A stretch of DNA of 64,000 bases from Castanea sativa (taxonomy: Eukaryota > Streptophyta > Magnoliopsida > Fagales > Fagaceae), in assembly GCF_040712315.1 (NCBI RefSeq), contig NC_134017.1:18010001-18074000 (forward strand). Direction: 5' to 3'. The position numbers were made by a program, and so were the translations under genes. Positions 1-11,398 of this stretch are shown piece after piece (positions within the stretch are counted from its first letter, which is position 1; each line of letters begins with the position of its first letter). Below the pieces are notes generated by a model. The model worked only from the letters and a program-made list of their open reading frames with translations, had not been told where the DNA came from and ran no database searches.

Positions 1-744
1 CCCCCACCTAACCCCACTACCCATCATTCTCCACCACTCATTTTTCTCTCATTTCTTCTCTCTTTTGGCCGGCTCTCACCTTTCTTTCTCTCTTTCATTT
101 TTCTTTCTTTTCTCTTCACTTAAACACACTCATTCCTCAACTCACCCGCCAGCCTCCTCTCCAAAACACACCATCTCACCATCATTTTTCCGGCAAGATC
201 ACCGGAAAAATTCTTAGGAACCCATAAGCATCTTCATCATTTTATTTGAGGCAAAAATTTCTAATCTTTTGGTGGGTTTAACACTTTTGCTTGAGGATAA
301 TTTTAATCTAAGCTTTGATGATGACACCCATGTGATTTATGAGCATTGGAAGTGATATTTATGTGTTTTTATGTATGGGTTTTGTATTGGTGGAGTTTTT
401 GATGAGTGGGTATATATATTTTGTGCTAAAATGGCTATTCAAGGTTTATGTATGCTGGAAAAATTTAGAGGTTTTAAGATATAATGTATGATGGTTGGTA
501 AATTTAATTTTGCCATTGTCATTGGGTTTATTTGGAGTTAGTGAAATTCTAAATTTCTTGTCTTGAAGGATATGTTGATTTTTGCTTACATGGGTCTCTT
601 AATGATGTAGTGTAAATCTTATGAAAACTAGTCATAATGTTGGAGATATTATGAAATGGGTTAACTTTATAAATTGGAGTTGATACCTTGTGAGAAACCT
701 TGGGAATGGTATATATTATTTTTGATGAGGTTAGATAGTAGGCT
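1..744 (+). repeat. LTR-like CT-rich leader, window edge
   Basis: The first ~200 bases are pyrimidine-rich with a CCGGC/GCCGG pair, followed by AT-rich non-coding sequence. This runs straight into the duplicated LTR segment whose copies end GGGGCGTGACA and GGGGCATGACA. A CT-rich stretch before a long AT-rich region ending in CGTGACA is common in R-U5 of long plant Ty3 (Tekay/Del-like) LTRs; that assignment is inference. No convincing ORF is present; the 73-codon reading on the minus strand has no recognisable domain. The true 5' end lies outside the window. Confidence 0.45.
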
Positions 745-2359
745 TGCCTAATTAAGTGTTTATTTGGCAAATCCTAAATTTTGGTTAGATACAATTTTAA
801 GTTTTGTACTTATTGTGATAGGTTTACTTGATAATTGTTTAGGTTCTAGCTAATCTCCTTGGAGCTTGGAGAGTTAGGCTTTTGTGGTTGCGAGGTAAGT
901 AGCTTCTTAATGGGATATTTTTGGAAAATTTCCATCTTTCACAAACAATGTTTTTGGGTCAAACACATTTTGGAAAATTATATATGGCTATATGTCTTCT
1001 TAAAATTGTCGTGTTGTGACCCTATTACATATTATTATATATAAAAATGTATCATATTTGGTATTGCATTTGGGGAAATGCATGAATTGTTGATATGGAA
1101 AAATGAGCATCTTTTATTTAATCTTTGATAAGGAGATTATGGATTCTATGGTATAATAGAAAATTTAAAGATGCTTATCTTGTCTTAGTACTTGAGAAAT
1201 TGATAGAAAATCTTTTTGGCAAGAATGAAGTTGAAAACCTTACAAACTTTGTGGAAGTAGATTATTTAAGGTTTTTCTGAAACTACTTGTATATAAACTA
1301 TGTGTTTTAAAGTAATGTAACTTGTGAGCATTATGTAGTTTTAACACCATACCATATGTGATTTCCCAGTGATCACCCGATTTGGTTTCTGTAGTCTTTG
1401 TGACAACAGAATCAAATCTAGATCAGTGCTCTTTCACTTTGGATGACGCGTTCTTCCCTGCTATCCATGGGGGGGAAGAGGTTCCTTAATTGTGTGTGGG
1501 TGAGGCTGATGTCCATGGGGCCAAGAGACCACATGCAAGAGATGGCCTATTTGACGCGCTCTGTCTGCTGCCCTTGGGGGGAGAGAAAAACCTTGAGGGT
1601 ATGGGTGAGGCCGCTGTCCATGGGGCCAAGAGTCTGCATACCAAAGAGGACGATATCATGCCAGTTGTGAATGGGTGGATCCCCTGACCGGTATATATGG
1701 TAGTGTGGTATATTATTGTGATAATTTATCTTATGTTAGATATTATGGCTTTGGAATTTATATTGTTAGTGCCCACAGATTATAGTATATTGCTTCAAGG
1801 TAGTTACTTAGAGAAATTGAGTATTTCATTATTTAACCATTCTTGTCATATTATTATTATTGATGATAATGCTTGCATTTTCCCCACCCCATTAATTATG
1901 TTACTTACTGGGCCCTGTCTCATCCCATTATTTTTTTATAAACTTTTCAGAGTAGGCAACAATATTTTGAGACATCTTTTGGTGGCTAATGGTAGTTAGA
2001 CTAACTACTGATGGAGGCTGAACTTTTGTAATGGAGTTATTTGATAATGTACATTTAGAATAGGCTTGACTCATTCTTTTGTATATTATAGTGGTTGTGA
2101 CTATATTCCCTTTGATGGGATAAGCTATTGATATGTAATTATTATTCAGACCTCTATTCTTTTGTAGCCAATGATATTTGTAATTAATGCTTAGAGCTCT
2201 GACTTACTTTGAGAGTATATTCAATGGAATTATTAAGATAATTCTTGATGTTGATACTTGATAGGATTTATGTGGATTGAATTGTCAAAAAGTAAAAATT
2301 TACAGGTAATTGAGATGTCTTTCTCACGTTTTGAACCCTTTGGGGTTTGGGGCGTGACA
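745..2359 (+). repeat. Tandem LTR-segment copy 1
   Basis: First of two tandem copies of an LTR-like segment. Shared landmarks with copy 2, in the same order: TGCCTAATTAA (745/2360), AGGTTCTAGCTAAT (841/2455), TACTTACTGGGC (about 1900/3440), GTAGGCAACAATATTTTGAG (1952/3490) and the terminal GGGGTTTGGGGCGTGACA. It is non-coding; the short ORFs at 859-1044 and 1443-1999 are not conserved in the other copy. The terminal TGACA would suit the CA end of an LTR. Confidence 0.6.
1444..1659 (+). repeat. Two-unit 108-bp tandem repeat inside copy 1
   Basis: Two diverged units begin TGACGCG at 1444 and 1552, and both carry GGGTGAGGC and GTCCATGGGGCCAAGAG. The block sits where LTR-segment copy 2 has a quite different minisatellite (3055-3200), so it arose or was lost after the two copies separated. 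Confidence 0.7.
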
Positions 2360-3891
2360 TGCCTAATTAATTTCTTATCTAGCGATTATAATTCGTAGCT
2401 AGATAAAATGTCAAGCCTTATGCTTATCGTGATAGATTTGTTTGATATTGTTTAGGTTCTAGCTAATCTTATTTGGAGCTTGGAAAATTAGGCTTTTGTG
2501 AGTTGCAAGGTAAGTAGCTTTTTAATGGGATATTTTTGGAAAATAACCATATTGCATAAAACATTATTTTTGGGTTAAGCACATTTTGGGAAATGGTTTA
2601 TGGAAACTATATTTTCCTCAAAAGCTTTATGTTGTAACTTTAATATATGTGATTATTTATGAAAATGGCATCGTATTTGGCAATGCATATGGGGAAATGC
2701 ATGATTTGTTAGCATGGAAAAGATTAGCATCTTTAATTAAATTCTTGAGAATGGATTTTATTTCTTATTGCATTATTTGCAAAATTAAAGATGCTTTGAT
2801 ATTTGGGAAAATTGATACAAAATCTTCTTGACAAGAAATGAGTTTGAAGGCTTTGGGAACTTCGTGAATATTTTGGATATTTTAAAGGTTTTTGTAAAAC
2901 TACTTGAAATTGAATTGTGTTTTGATCTCATGTAAACTGTGAGCTCTTCATGTTTTTACCCTTGGGCTGTGACATGTGATTACCCGGTGATTACCTAGCT
3001 AGATACTATAGTCTCTGTGACATTGGTATCTTAGCACCCGTCTTTGTGATGGTTATGAGTTTCGGCTTTGTATCGGCAGATGAGTTCTGCTTTGTGTCGG
3101 TGATGAGTTTTGGCTATGTGTCGGCAGATGAGTTCCGGCTTTGTGTCGGCAATGAGTTTTGGCTTTGTGTCGATAGATTAGTTCCGGCTTTGTGACGGCG
3201 ATTGTCATGTGGCCTTAGGTTAGATTTCTGGTTTGAACGGTGTTATTACTCACAGTTTATAGTATGTAGTTTCATGAGAGCATTTTGAGAAGCTTCATGC
3301 CATGTCATTTTATCCATTCTTGTCATATTATTTTTGGAAATGGTTTTGTAGAAATTATTTGGAAATTCCCAAATTTTAGCATGTTTGTAAATTTTTATCA
3401 TCATGAAACTTGCATTTCCCCCACCCCCATTAATTATGCTACTTACTGGGCTTTGTCTCATTCCATTATCTTTTATAAACTTTTCAGAGTAGGCAACAAT
3501 ATTTTGAGACAGCTTTTTGGTGACTAATAGTAGTTAGACTAACTACTGATGGAGGCTGAACTTTGTAATGGAAACATCTTAGAATAGGCTTGACTCATTT
3601 TTATTTTTTTGTATATTATAGTGGTTGTGACTTTATTCCCACTGATGGGACAAGCTAATTATATGTAATTATTTATTCAAACCTCTATTCTTTTGTGGCC
3701 AATGGTCCTTGTAATTATTGCTTAGAACTCTGACTTACTTTGAGAGTATATTCAATGGAATTATTATGATACTTCTTGATATTGGTACCTGATAGGATTT
3801 ATGTGGTTTGAATTGTCAAAAAAGGAAAAATTTACAGGTACTTGAGATGTCTATCTCATGCTTTGGACCCTTTGGGGTTTGGGGCATGACA
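2360..3891 (+). repeat. Tandem LTR-segment copy 2
   Basis: Second copy of the segment at 745-2359, directly abutting it and ending GGGGTTTGGGGCATGACA at 3891. Similarity is broken around 3020-3240, where this copy has a CGGCTTTGTGTCGG minisatellite. The repeated ORF-like reading near 1697-1999 and 3285-3527 is explained by this duplication and carries no known domain. Confidence 0.6.
3055..3200 (+). repeat. Minisatellite of ~24-bp units
   Basis: About six imperfect units of the form ATGAGTT(C/T)(C/T)GGCTTTGTGTCGGCAG lie in a row. The unit is absent from LTR-segment copy 1, which has an unrelated 108-bp tandem repeat at the matching position. Confidence 0.8.
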
Positions 3892-3893
3892 AT

Positions 3894-4737
3894 ATTTTTT
3901 ACTGTCAATCTCCAAAAATTAAGGTTTAATCAAAATAAAGGACTGTCCTTGGACAAGCGTTGTGGGTTGCCTAACACCTTCCCCAAACGTAACCAAACTT
4001 TTGGACTCAAGAATCAAGATTTTTTGCTATCCACATTAGATTAGGGAAAATGCCTTTTTTCTTAGCCTAGAATTGGTAATAAAATCAATTAGAAACAGGT
4101 GACCAATCACATCTTTGAAAAACCCAATGATTGGTGGCAACTTCACTCAACTTTAGTAATTCCTTTAAAATTTGGCCAAGATTCCTGCCACACCTCCAAA
4201 GGTAGACAAATACCTTCCTCCACCGAGAGAGAGAGCACCCGAAGCACCATGCAAACCACACACGATTATCGAGAGGGGCCTCCAATGGGTCCCGCGTGCA
4301 CAGGAGCGTCACCACGGTGGGTGGTCAAACAAAGGCCCGATGGTGGTTTTCCAGCCACTAGTGACTCCGCTAGGGATCGATGAGAGTTTAGCCTTTAGAA
4401 CTTTTGATAAAACCATATTCTTTGGACATTGGCTTTCAATGACACAGAAATTGGCATTGGCCACCAGGGCTTTCCTTTTTGAAAAAGGCTTCTACTAAAT
4501 CCTAGTAGACTATTTTCAAAAGAACAAAAACGTTTTCCAAAAAGGGGTGTGGGGTATTTTCATAGGGCTTTACAGCTTTCCTCACATGCTTTACCACTTT
4601 CTTCACATGCTATATTGCTTTCCTTCACATGCAAACATTGGGTAGCAAAACTTAATTTCCGCTACACCTTTATCTACATATATATATACAGATATAGATA
4701 TGATGTGCTTTGAAAATGTCTTTCCCTTTCATTGATA
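3894..4737 (+). repeat. TAT-like non-coding segment, copy 1
   Basis: Closely matches 7415-8360 over its whole length. Shared landmarks: AAAGGACTGTCCTTGGACA, CCTAACACCTTCCCC, CCCAATGATTGGTGGCAA, GTGACTCC(G/A)CTAGGGATCG, TTCTTTTGAAA-type T/A runs, and GATGTGCTTTGAAAA. Non-coding. The GTGACTCCGCTAGGGATC motif (4361-4378) resembles a tRNA-Arg-type primer-binding site used by TAT/Ogre Ty3 elements; that is from memory and not tested. The ORFs at 3808-4498 follow the repeat and have no domain. Confidence 0.6.
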
Positions 4738-7139
4738 TTGTATTTTGTCTGCCCTCAAATTGTGTGCCGGACCCCAAGAAATCCAAAAATATCATTTTCT
4801 CTCTGTGGGTCCATGAGAGTATCCAGAATGGCATGGCGCAACCCGTTCGGGCACCGAAGCACCCAAAGTGCCTTTTTTAGCTAAAATAACCAAAATGCCC
4901 CTAGTCAGCCCTAGGTTTGATCAAAGGTCAAACAAGATCCAAACTCTCATGAAACATCGTTTTCTACAATTTTACATCAAACCCGAGCTTCTTAGAGATT
5001 TCTAAAAATTTTGACCAAGTTTGACCCAAAGTCGATCTTGGGTGGGCCTAAAAACCCTAATTTTGATCCAACTGTTAGAACAGGTTGAAACCAATGCCAT
5101 TGCAGAGATTATAAAATCCTCGTTCCAATGACTATTCATGGGTCAAAATCGAAGTTAGAACAGCCGAGATATCACGAAAACTAGGATGACGTACCTTTTC
5201 AGAAACAGGGAGTCAAGATCTTTCCAAGGGTTGCCAGATTGGCACATTTTTAGGCCCTTTGGCCCTCCGAGGGCCACCACCTCAAAAAGCGCCAGAGCTA
5301 TAAATAGCCTCAAGCATCAGTCAAACCAAAAAAGGAGACATTTTCCTGGATTTGCCTCTCTGCCCAACTTATCTACATGTTTTTTCTCTCTTCTAAACTC
5401 CATAAAACACACAAAAAACACCCAAATAATACATCAAAGCTTCTTGATTCTTCTCTCTTCACAAAAAATACAAGGTATTGTTCTTATACCCAATCTTCCT
5501 TTCCTTGGTTCTATACTTTGGATTTGGGGTTTAGGGGTGTGGATGTAGCCTTTTTAGCTATCATCCACACCCCTAACCTTCTAAATCTCTTTCTAGCATT
5601 TGCCTTGCTATTTTTGCTTACATAACATGATTTATTGCTTTATTTAGCATGTTTCTTGCTTTATTTGTGTTTCTAGCTTAGATCTCTTGGTTGTTATGTC
5701 TTATGCCATGTTTTATGCTTAGATCTACATCCTTACATGCTTAGATCTATATACTTAGGGTTTTATGTCATGCTTTCCTTTGTTTTGTTCCTCTTTTTGC
5801 TCTATGTTGATGTTAGGGTTATATGCTCATATGTTTGTTATGCCTTGCTTGGATCTATGTTTTTATTCACTTTTTGCCATGTTTCATGCTTAGATCTACA
5901 TCCGTACATGTCTATGTGCTTGGATTCATGTTCTACCATGTCTAAGTACGATATTTCTATATGTTTACGTGTATATTTTTGTGCCTATATGTCTCGATCT
6001 ATGTTTCCACATGCTTGTGTGCTTGGATCTATGCTCTCTATATGTTCTATGCCACCTTCCATGTGCTTGTGGGCTCCATGCCATTTTATGTGCTTAGGCC
6101 TAGGCTATGTTTGTCATGCCATGTGCTATGGTAGCCCTTTTGTTCCTTTTATCACATTTTCTTATGTTTTTGGCCTAATGGTTAGGACTCAATCTAGACC
6201 CTATGGTCTTTGTCATCATCCATATGCCTTGGCCCATATCAAAGGGTTTGGATCAGCCTATTTTCATGTCTATGCTTGCTTTCTTCTGTGCTTTATACTT
6301 ATGATAGTCTCTCTTATTCTAAGCTTTGCCACGTTTGGCACCCTTAGTAGGTGTGTGGTTGTGTGGTTAAATCTGACGCCTGCAAGGCCTTGTCATGCTT
6401 GTTTATGCCACCCGTTAGTTTTATATACATCTTTACACGCTTGCTTACATGTCCATCCATGAGTATTGCTTGCTAGTGTGTCGTCCATACTTCAACACAA
6501 TAAAGCTATGGACATTCAATCCTAACCTACATTTGTCCCTTGTGGACACCACCTTTTGTTTGCCTTTTTGCTTATTTGTCTTCTTTCTTGTTTGCTTGCC
6601 TACCTTCTTACTTTTTTGCTTTCTTGTTCACTCGTTTTCCTATTTGTTTGCTTACCTTTGCCTGTCATGTCTATCGCCACATGCTATACTTGCCATGTCT
6701 ATCATGCTTATTTACTTTATGCCTTTTTCGTATACTCTACGTATCTCTTTCTTTCCATTGCTAGTCTACTGGTTTCTTCTTCTTGCCTTTGCATGTACAC
6801 ACATGGAGCAATGAAACATAGATCTAGGGCATGGTCTCTCAGGAATAAGCAAAATGGGCACGGGTGGAAGCATGCTAACATGAGCCAAGCAATTACAGTC
6901 AGTAGGTTTAGGAGTTTAGCCTTTCCCTTTGGTTATGTACTACTTTAAACCCCTTTCTTCCTCCTCCCTTTCTCTTTTAGATGGGTTGTATTAGGTATAT
7001 CATGTCGTGTACCATTCGCCCTCATCTTTAGAGCATGGCAACCCCTATTTATTTTCCTACACCTATATTTTAGGCCATGCTCTAGGGATGTAGGCATTTA
7101 CTTTACTGCTCTGTGTGCTTGCATTGTGCATTATGTATG

Positions 7140-7140
<1 letters not shown>
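4738..7140. other. Non-coding region between the two TAT-like copies
   Basis: No supported gene. The left part (about 4780-5170) is LTR-like. The part at 5340-5560 is CT-rich and ends in a small inverted pair around GGTGTGGATG/CATCCACACC (5532-5570). The part at 5590-6780 is a degenerate array of short T-rich words such as TTATGCTTAGATCTA, CATGCTT and TTTGCTTG. Its long open readings (for example 5737-6462) are hydrophobic, Cys/Tyr/Leu-rich low-complexity products of that array, not proteins. Confidence 0.5.

Positions 7141-7181
<41 letters not shown>
7133..7181. repeat. (AT)n microsatellite
   Basis: A GTAT stretch passes into an uninterrupted AT dinucleotide run just upstream of TAT-like copy 2. 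Confidence 0.9.
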
Positions 7182-7184
<3 letters not shown>

Positions 7185-7414
7185 GCTCACGCCCTTTCTG
7201 TGTGATTGTCACAATCCGTGTCACCTAAGGCAAGCGATGCCTAATTTCCACCGTGAAAGTAAGGTGACTTGTCATCGGATTTTCACCATGGAAATCTAGT
7301 ACTTTGCTAGAATTCCTTAGGAAAGCATAGATTGGCACCACATCCATTCCAAAGCCAAACCTCAAAGCCCCCATGCATGGAAAGCCCTGAAAGCCAAAGC
7401 CAAAGCCAAAATCA

Positions 7415-8360
7415 TATTTTTACTGCTAATTTCCAAATATTAAGATTTTATCAAAACAAAGGACTGTCCTTGGACAGGCGTTGTGGGGTGCCTAACACCT
7501 TCCCCACACGTAACCAAACTTCTGGACCTAAGAATCAAGATTTTTTGCCATCTGCTTTAGATTAGGAAAAATGCCCTTTTTCTTAACCTAGGATTGGTAA
7601 TAAAATCAACTAAAAATATGTGACCATTCACACCTTAGAAAAACCCAATGATTGGTGGCAATTCCACTCACCTTTGGTAATCACCTAAAATTTGGCCCAG
7701 ATTCCTGCCATAACACCAAAGGTAGACCTACCTTCTTCCACCGAGAGGGAAAGCACCCAAAACTCCACGCGAACAACCACCATCAAATACATAGAGAGGG
7801 CCCTCCAACAGGGCCTCGTGCGCGAGGGAGTTGTCGCCACGACGAGTGGTCGAATGAGGGCCCACGATGACGGCGGCAAATTTTTTGCTGCTTCATTCCG
7901 ATCAAGGTCAAGTGTCGACAGACCGGTGACTCCACTAGGGATCGATGAGATTTTTGCCTTTAGAGCTTTTAATAAAACCATAATCTTTGGACATTGGCTT
8001 TCAAAAGACAGAAATCGGCATTAGCCTCCGAGGCTTTTCCTTTTTGAAAGAGGCTTTTACTATATCCTAGTAGACTATTTTTAAAAGAGCAAAAATCTTT
8101 TTACAAAAAAAAAAAGGGGGGCCTTTTCCAAAAGGGAGGCTTTGAGATATTTTCACATGGGGCTTTACTGCTTTCCTTACATGCTTTACCATTTTCCTCA
8201 CATGATTTACTACTTTCCTCACATACTTTATCACTTTCCTTCACATGCAAACATAGGGTAGCAAAATTTAATTTTTGCCACACCTTTATCCACTTTCATA
8301 TATATATATACACACACATATATCTGATGTGCTTTGAAAAAGTCTTTCCCCTTCATTATG
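7415..8360 (+). repeat. TAT-like non-coding segment, copy 2
   Basis: Direct repeat of 3894-4737 with the same landmarks in order, including the PBS-like GGTGACTCCACTAGGG (7925-7940) and GATGTGCTTTGAAAA. It carries a poly(A/G) insertion at 8104-8122 that copy 1 lacks. Because both copies extend well past the PBS-like motif they are not a simple 5'/3' LTR pair; two truncated elements or a segmental duplication fit better. Confidence 0.6.
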
Positions 8361-8975
8361 GATTGCATGGCATATACACCCTTTTTTAGCCGAACCCGGG
8401 CTCCGTACTGCTGGCGGAGTCACAAATCTTTAGGGCTTTCATCATCCCATCTACAGAAGCCCAGACACAAACATCGGTAGTGTTACCCATAGTTAGATTC
8501 AAGGCTAATGTTGTAGACACTTCTGGGTCTATGGGTGGACAGGAGTAGCTGAAAAGGCCCCCTCGATCCTTCCTACGCCATAACTTCCATGAAAGGAGGG
8601 GTATGGCGATTGAGTACCCTAGGACAAGAACAACCTACCAGTTAAGCTTTTGAATACAATTGGCCTAGCTATATCAAACTCGTGAGGACTAGATCATGGC
8701 CCATCAAGACTAGGGAAAACCTAAAGAGTGAACATCAAAGCCTAGGAAAGTGCACCCTTATAGGGCTAGAGGTCAGGGGAAAGTGTCTCGTAACAGGTGC
8801 ACCCTTTTTGCTTGCGCCAAAGAAATCGTGCTCTAACTCTAGGTTCTTTTTATCTTGTTTGTACAACATCCTTGATTAAACCCCTAAGGAAAGGAATCCC
8901 CGTTGCTTGTACATGCTAGATCATACCTTATCCTTAAAGGTTTACAACCCTACAAGGGCACTCACGCATACACTT
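8361..8975. other. Leader-like sequence, no gene
   Basis: Continues from TAT-like copy 2 up to the insertion point of element A. It contains GGCGGAGTCAC (8413-8423), partly an inverted match to the PBS-like GTGACTCCGC. The only open reading (8682-8879) has no recognisable domain. CACTT at 8971-8975 would be the left target-site duplication of element A; its partner is lost. Confidence 0.4.
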
Positions 8976-9976
8976 TGATAGGATAAAAATGTATTGACCC
9001 CTTATGATGGATTAGTTGATTAATTAGCCAAGTTTAATTAATTAATCAATTTAACATGCAATGTACGTGGTAGCACAAACAAATCAACAACTAAACAAAT
9101 ATGAAGTGGAAAATAAATTGATAGGTGATTTCTTTATGAATAGGGAAAACCACCAAGACAAAAACCCCATCAAGTGATTTTAAGGTCACCGCTCTTGAGA
9201 ATTCACTATTATCAAAACAAGTAGTTACAAGTAAAGGAATCCTAGTACCTTATACCAACCTATAGTTGAACTCTTACCCCAATACCCAAGTGGACTTGTT
9301 CTGTTGTGAGAATCTCTCCTTGTATTGCACGGCTCCCAGTATGTGACTAACCAATAGATGCGCGGATCCCTGTACGTAACTTAATCACCAACTTGAGAAT
9401 AATGTTGGCTACAAAGTTTTTCTGCTCATCACATGATCATGAAGTTATTTGGTCACAAAACCCTACGGTGTAAAAATATAACAGCTTCTTCAAGATGAAC
9501 TAGGGCAAATTCTGTCTCTAGTCACAATTTGCATGAACAAGACTTTGCTTAATACTCGCACAACCCTAGACGGCCCTTAAAATAATCTTTATATATGTTT
9601 AGGGTTGTAAGAAAAGAAAGTCCAAACGTACATTCATGGATTGGATGAAAATCAGCTTTAAAAAACTAAACTTCATAAATCTCGACAGATACCCTAGCTG
9701 TCAAGCAGCTGTCAAGCCTTGGGCTGAAATAGCTCTTTTAAACCTCAATAGATTCTAGCTATCGAGCTAGCTGTCGAGCTTTAATGAACAACACTTCTTT
9801 ATTTGATTCTGGATAGATTTGCATGGCTTTAACACTTGAACTTGAAAACTTGTTTCTTGAAGCATTAACACATTCTAGATCTACCAAATTACAAGAAAAG
9901 TGTATTTTGTCAAACGATTAGCCAATACATAAAATGTTGACATATGTTCCTAACATGAATCACATATATCCTAACA
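8976..9976 (-). repeat. 3' LTR of element A (1001 bp)
   Basis: On the minus strand it starts TGTTAGGATA (9976) and ends TATCCTATCA (8976), giving near-perfect short terminal inverted repeats of TG...CA type. It matches the 5' LTR of B (20772-21782) and the solo LTR in the LINE (60583-61580), sharing the CCAACTTGAGAA and GGTCAATACATTTTT landmarks. Its middle contains clustered TCGA words (about 9680-9780). Confidence 0.85.
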
Positions 9977-9992
9977 ATCTTCCCCTTTGGCA
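9977..9992 (-). other. Polypurine tract of element A
   Basis: The minus strand reads CCAAAGGGGAAGAT directly before the LTR start, the expected plus-strand priming site of a retrotransposon. Element B has the matching AAAAAGGGAGAT at 28899-28910. Confidence 0.75.
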
Positions 9993-10629
9993 ATCTGTGA
10001 CAAAAGCACAACAAACAACTGAACATATGAGAGAAGTCATAAATCGCTCAACTCATACTCACTTGTTAAGTACAGTAAAATCTATTCTAACACAAACTCT
10101 TGAAAAACTTTGTAAGAAGAGAGTTCATGGCAAGAAGACTTTGACAACTTGTATTTCTGAAACACTTTAAACAAAACTCATCGAGGCATCTTAGTGTGAA
10201 ATAGAAATAAAAGATTGCATACGATATATAAAAAGCATGTGCATAAAGAGAGAAAAGAAACAACACATGTAAAGATAGGTGAAAAAACTATAATAAAAAC
10301 CTCAAATGTATTTATATCATCAACAAGTACAAGGTTTGTTATCACACTATGATCACAAGATCTAAGGTACATGAACAATGTATCTAAAATAGAAAGAAAA
10401 GAAAAAGATACATAAAAATCCTCACTACATCTCTCGAGATATGAACACTCCCCCTAACAAAAATCCCTTATACTAACCCTCCCTTATGAGTATGAATACT
10501 CTCATATCCAAAACTACTCTCCCTTTTTGTCACGAGTGATAAAGGGTAAGTATATCAAGCAGACATCTCACCAGCACTGGAAGCGCTAGCATCATCATCC
10601 TCAGCATCAGAAGCATCAGCATTGCCATC

Positions 10630-10970
10630 TGTTAGGATTAGTGCCCTTAAATGATATTGTATGATGCTATGTATGATATTATGTATGACATTGTGTATGA
10701 CTTAATATTGTGATTAATAAAGTTGTTTTATTATTATCTAAAATAATGGTAACATGAATATTGGGACATTATCATATAGTCCATGAGATGCATAGTATGT
10801 GATTTATGTGAAAAGTCACAGAAGATATAAATCACAAGTTCTTTGTAAACTCAGAATTTTAGTTCGTAGTCAGTGATGAAATTGGGCATTTCATCTGTGA
10901 AGACTATAACGTATCAACTAAGATGATTTGTCTTGATCATGGAAGTGGAGACTTCTAGTTGATATGTTTA
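10630..10970 (+). repeat. 5' LTR of C1, truncated to ~340 bp
   Basis: Aligns with the first ~340 bp of the 3' LTR (15398-15736) with about nine differences by eye. Similarity stops at GATATGTTTA (10961-10970). The remaining ~1.09 kb of a normal LTR of this family is missing. Confidence 0.85.
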
Positions 10971-11398
10971 ATTCATGGTACTACAGAATATGCTTCTTAA
11001 TGATGGATGATATGTATTTTTACATTAAGAATGACCACACTACCGTGGAGTTACTTAATGACTCACATAGAATTCAGTCAATGGTGTACACTAGACTAAG
11101 TTTAATGTTAACCTCCCTTCGGAGCTATGTCATTATTACTTAGAGGCTAAAGGAAATACGGCATGTTATTAGTGTTTGATAAGAGTTATCATGATAGCAC
11201 TAATAATGAGAATAGTTCTCAATTAATCATACTGTTTATAATTTACTTGCTTCCAAGGAATTTTAAACATGGGATTGGGTTGTCGTTGCATATATTATAT
11301 TATAGTTTTATTAAGGTTCCATACTATATGTTTATATGCCAAATTGATGATGTCCATTTTACTTATTATATTTATGTTTATTATTTTCAGATTTTATC
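10971..11398 (+). other. Unmatched leader between 5' LTR remnant and gag
   Basis: These 428 bases do not match the 3' LTR or the other copies of this LTR family in the window, and no TGGTATCAGAGC-type primer-binding site is seen. The ORF at 11163-11447 overlaps the gag start in another frame and has no domain. It may be the remains of the true leader or foreign sequence that replaced the LTR end and the primer-binding site. Confidence 0.5.

Noticed and set aside
1443..1687. Two overlapping ORFs as a small gene
   Set aside because: They coincide with the 108-bp tandem duplication and are absent from the second LTR copy.
3246..3527. Possible conserved protein, since similar readings occur at 1697-1999 and 3285-3527
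   Set aside because: Similarity is explained by DNA-level tandem duplication; frames carry differing indels and no domain.
5737..6462. 241-codon open reading on the plus strand
   Set aside because: Made of repeated T-rich words (TTATGCTTAGATCTA, CATGCTTG). The product is hydrophobic low-complexity with no domain and is not conserved.
9934..10170. 78-codon plus-strand ORF
   Set aside because: Runs from the LTR across the polypurine tract of element A on the wrong strand.
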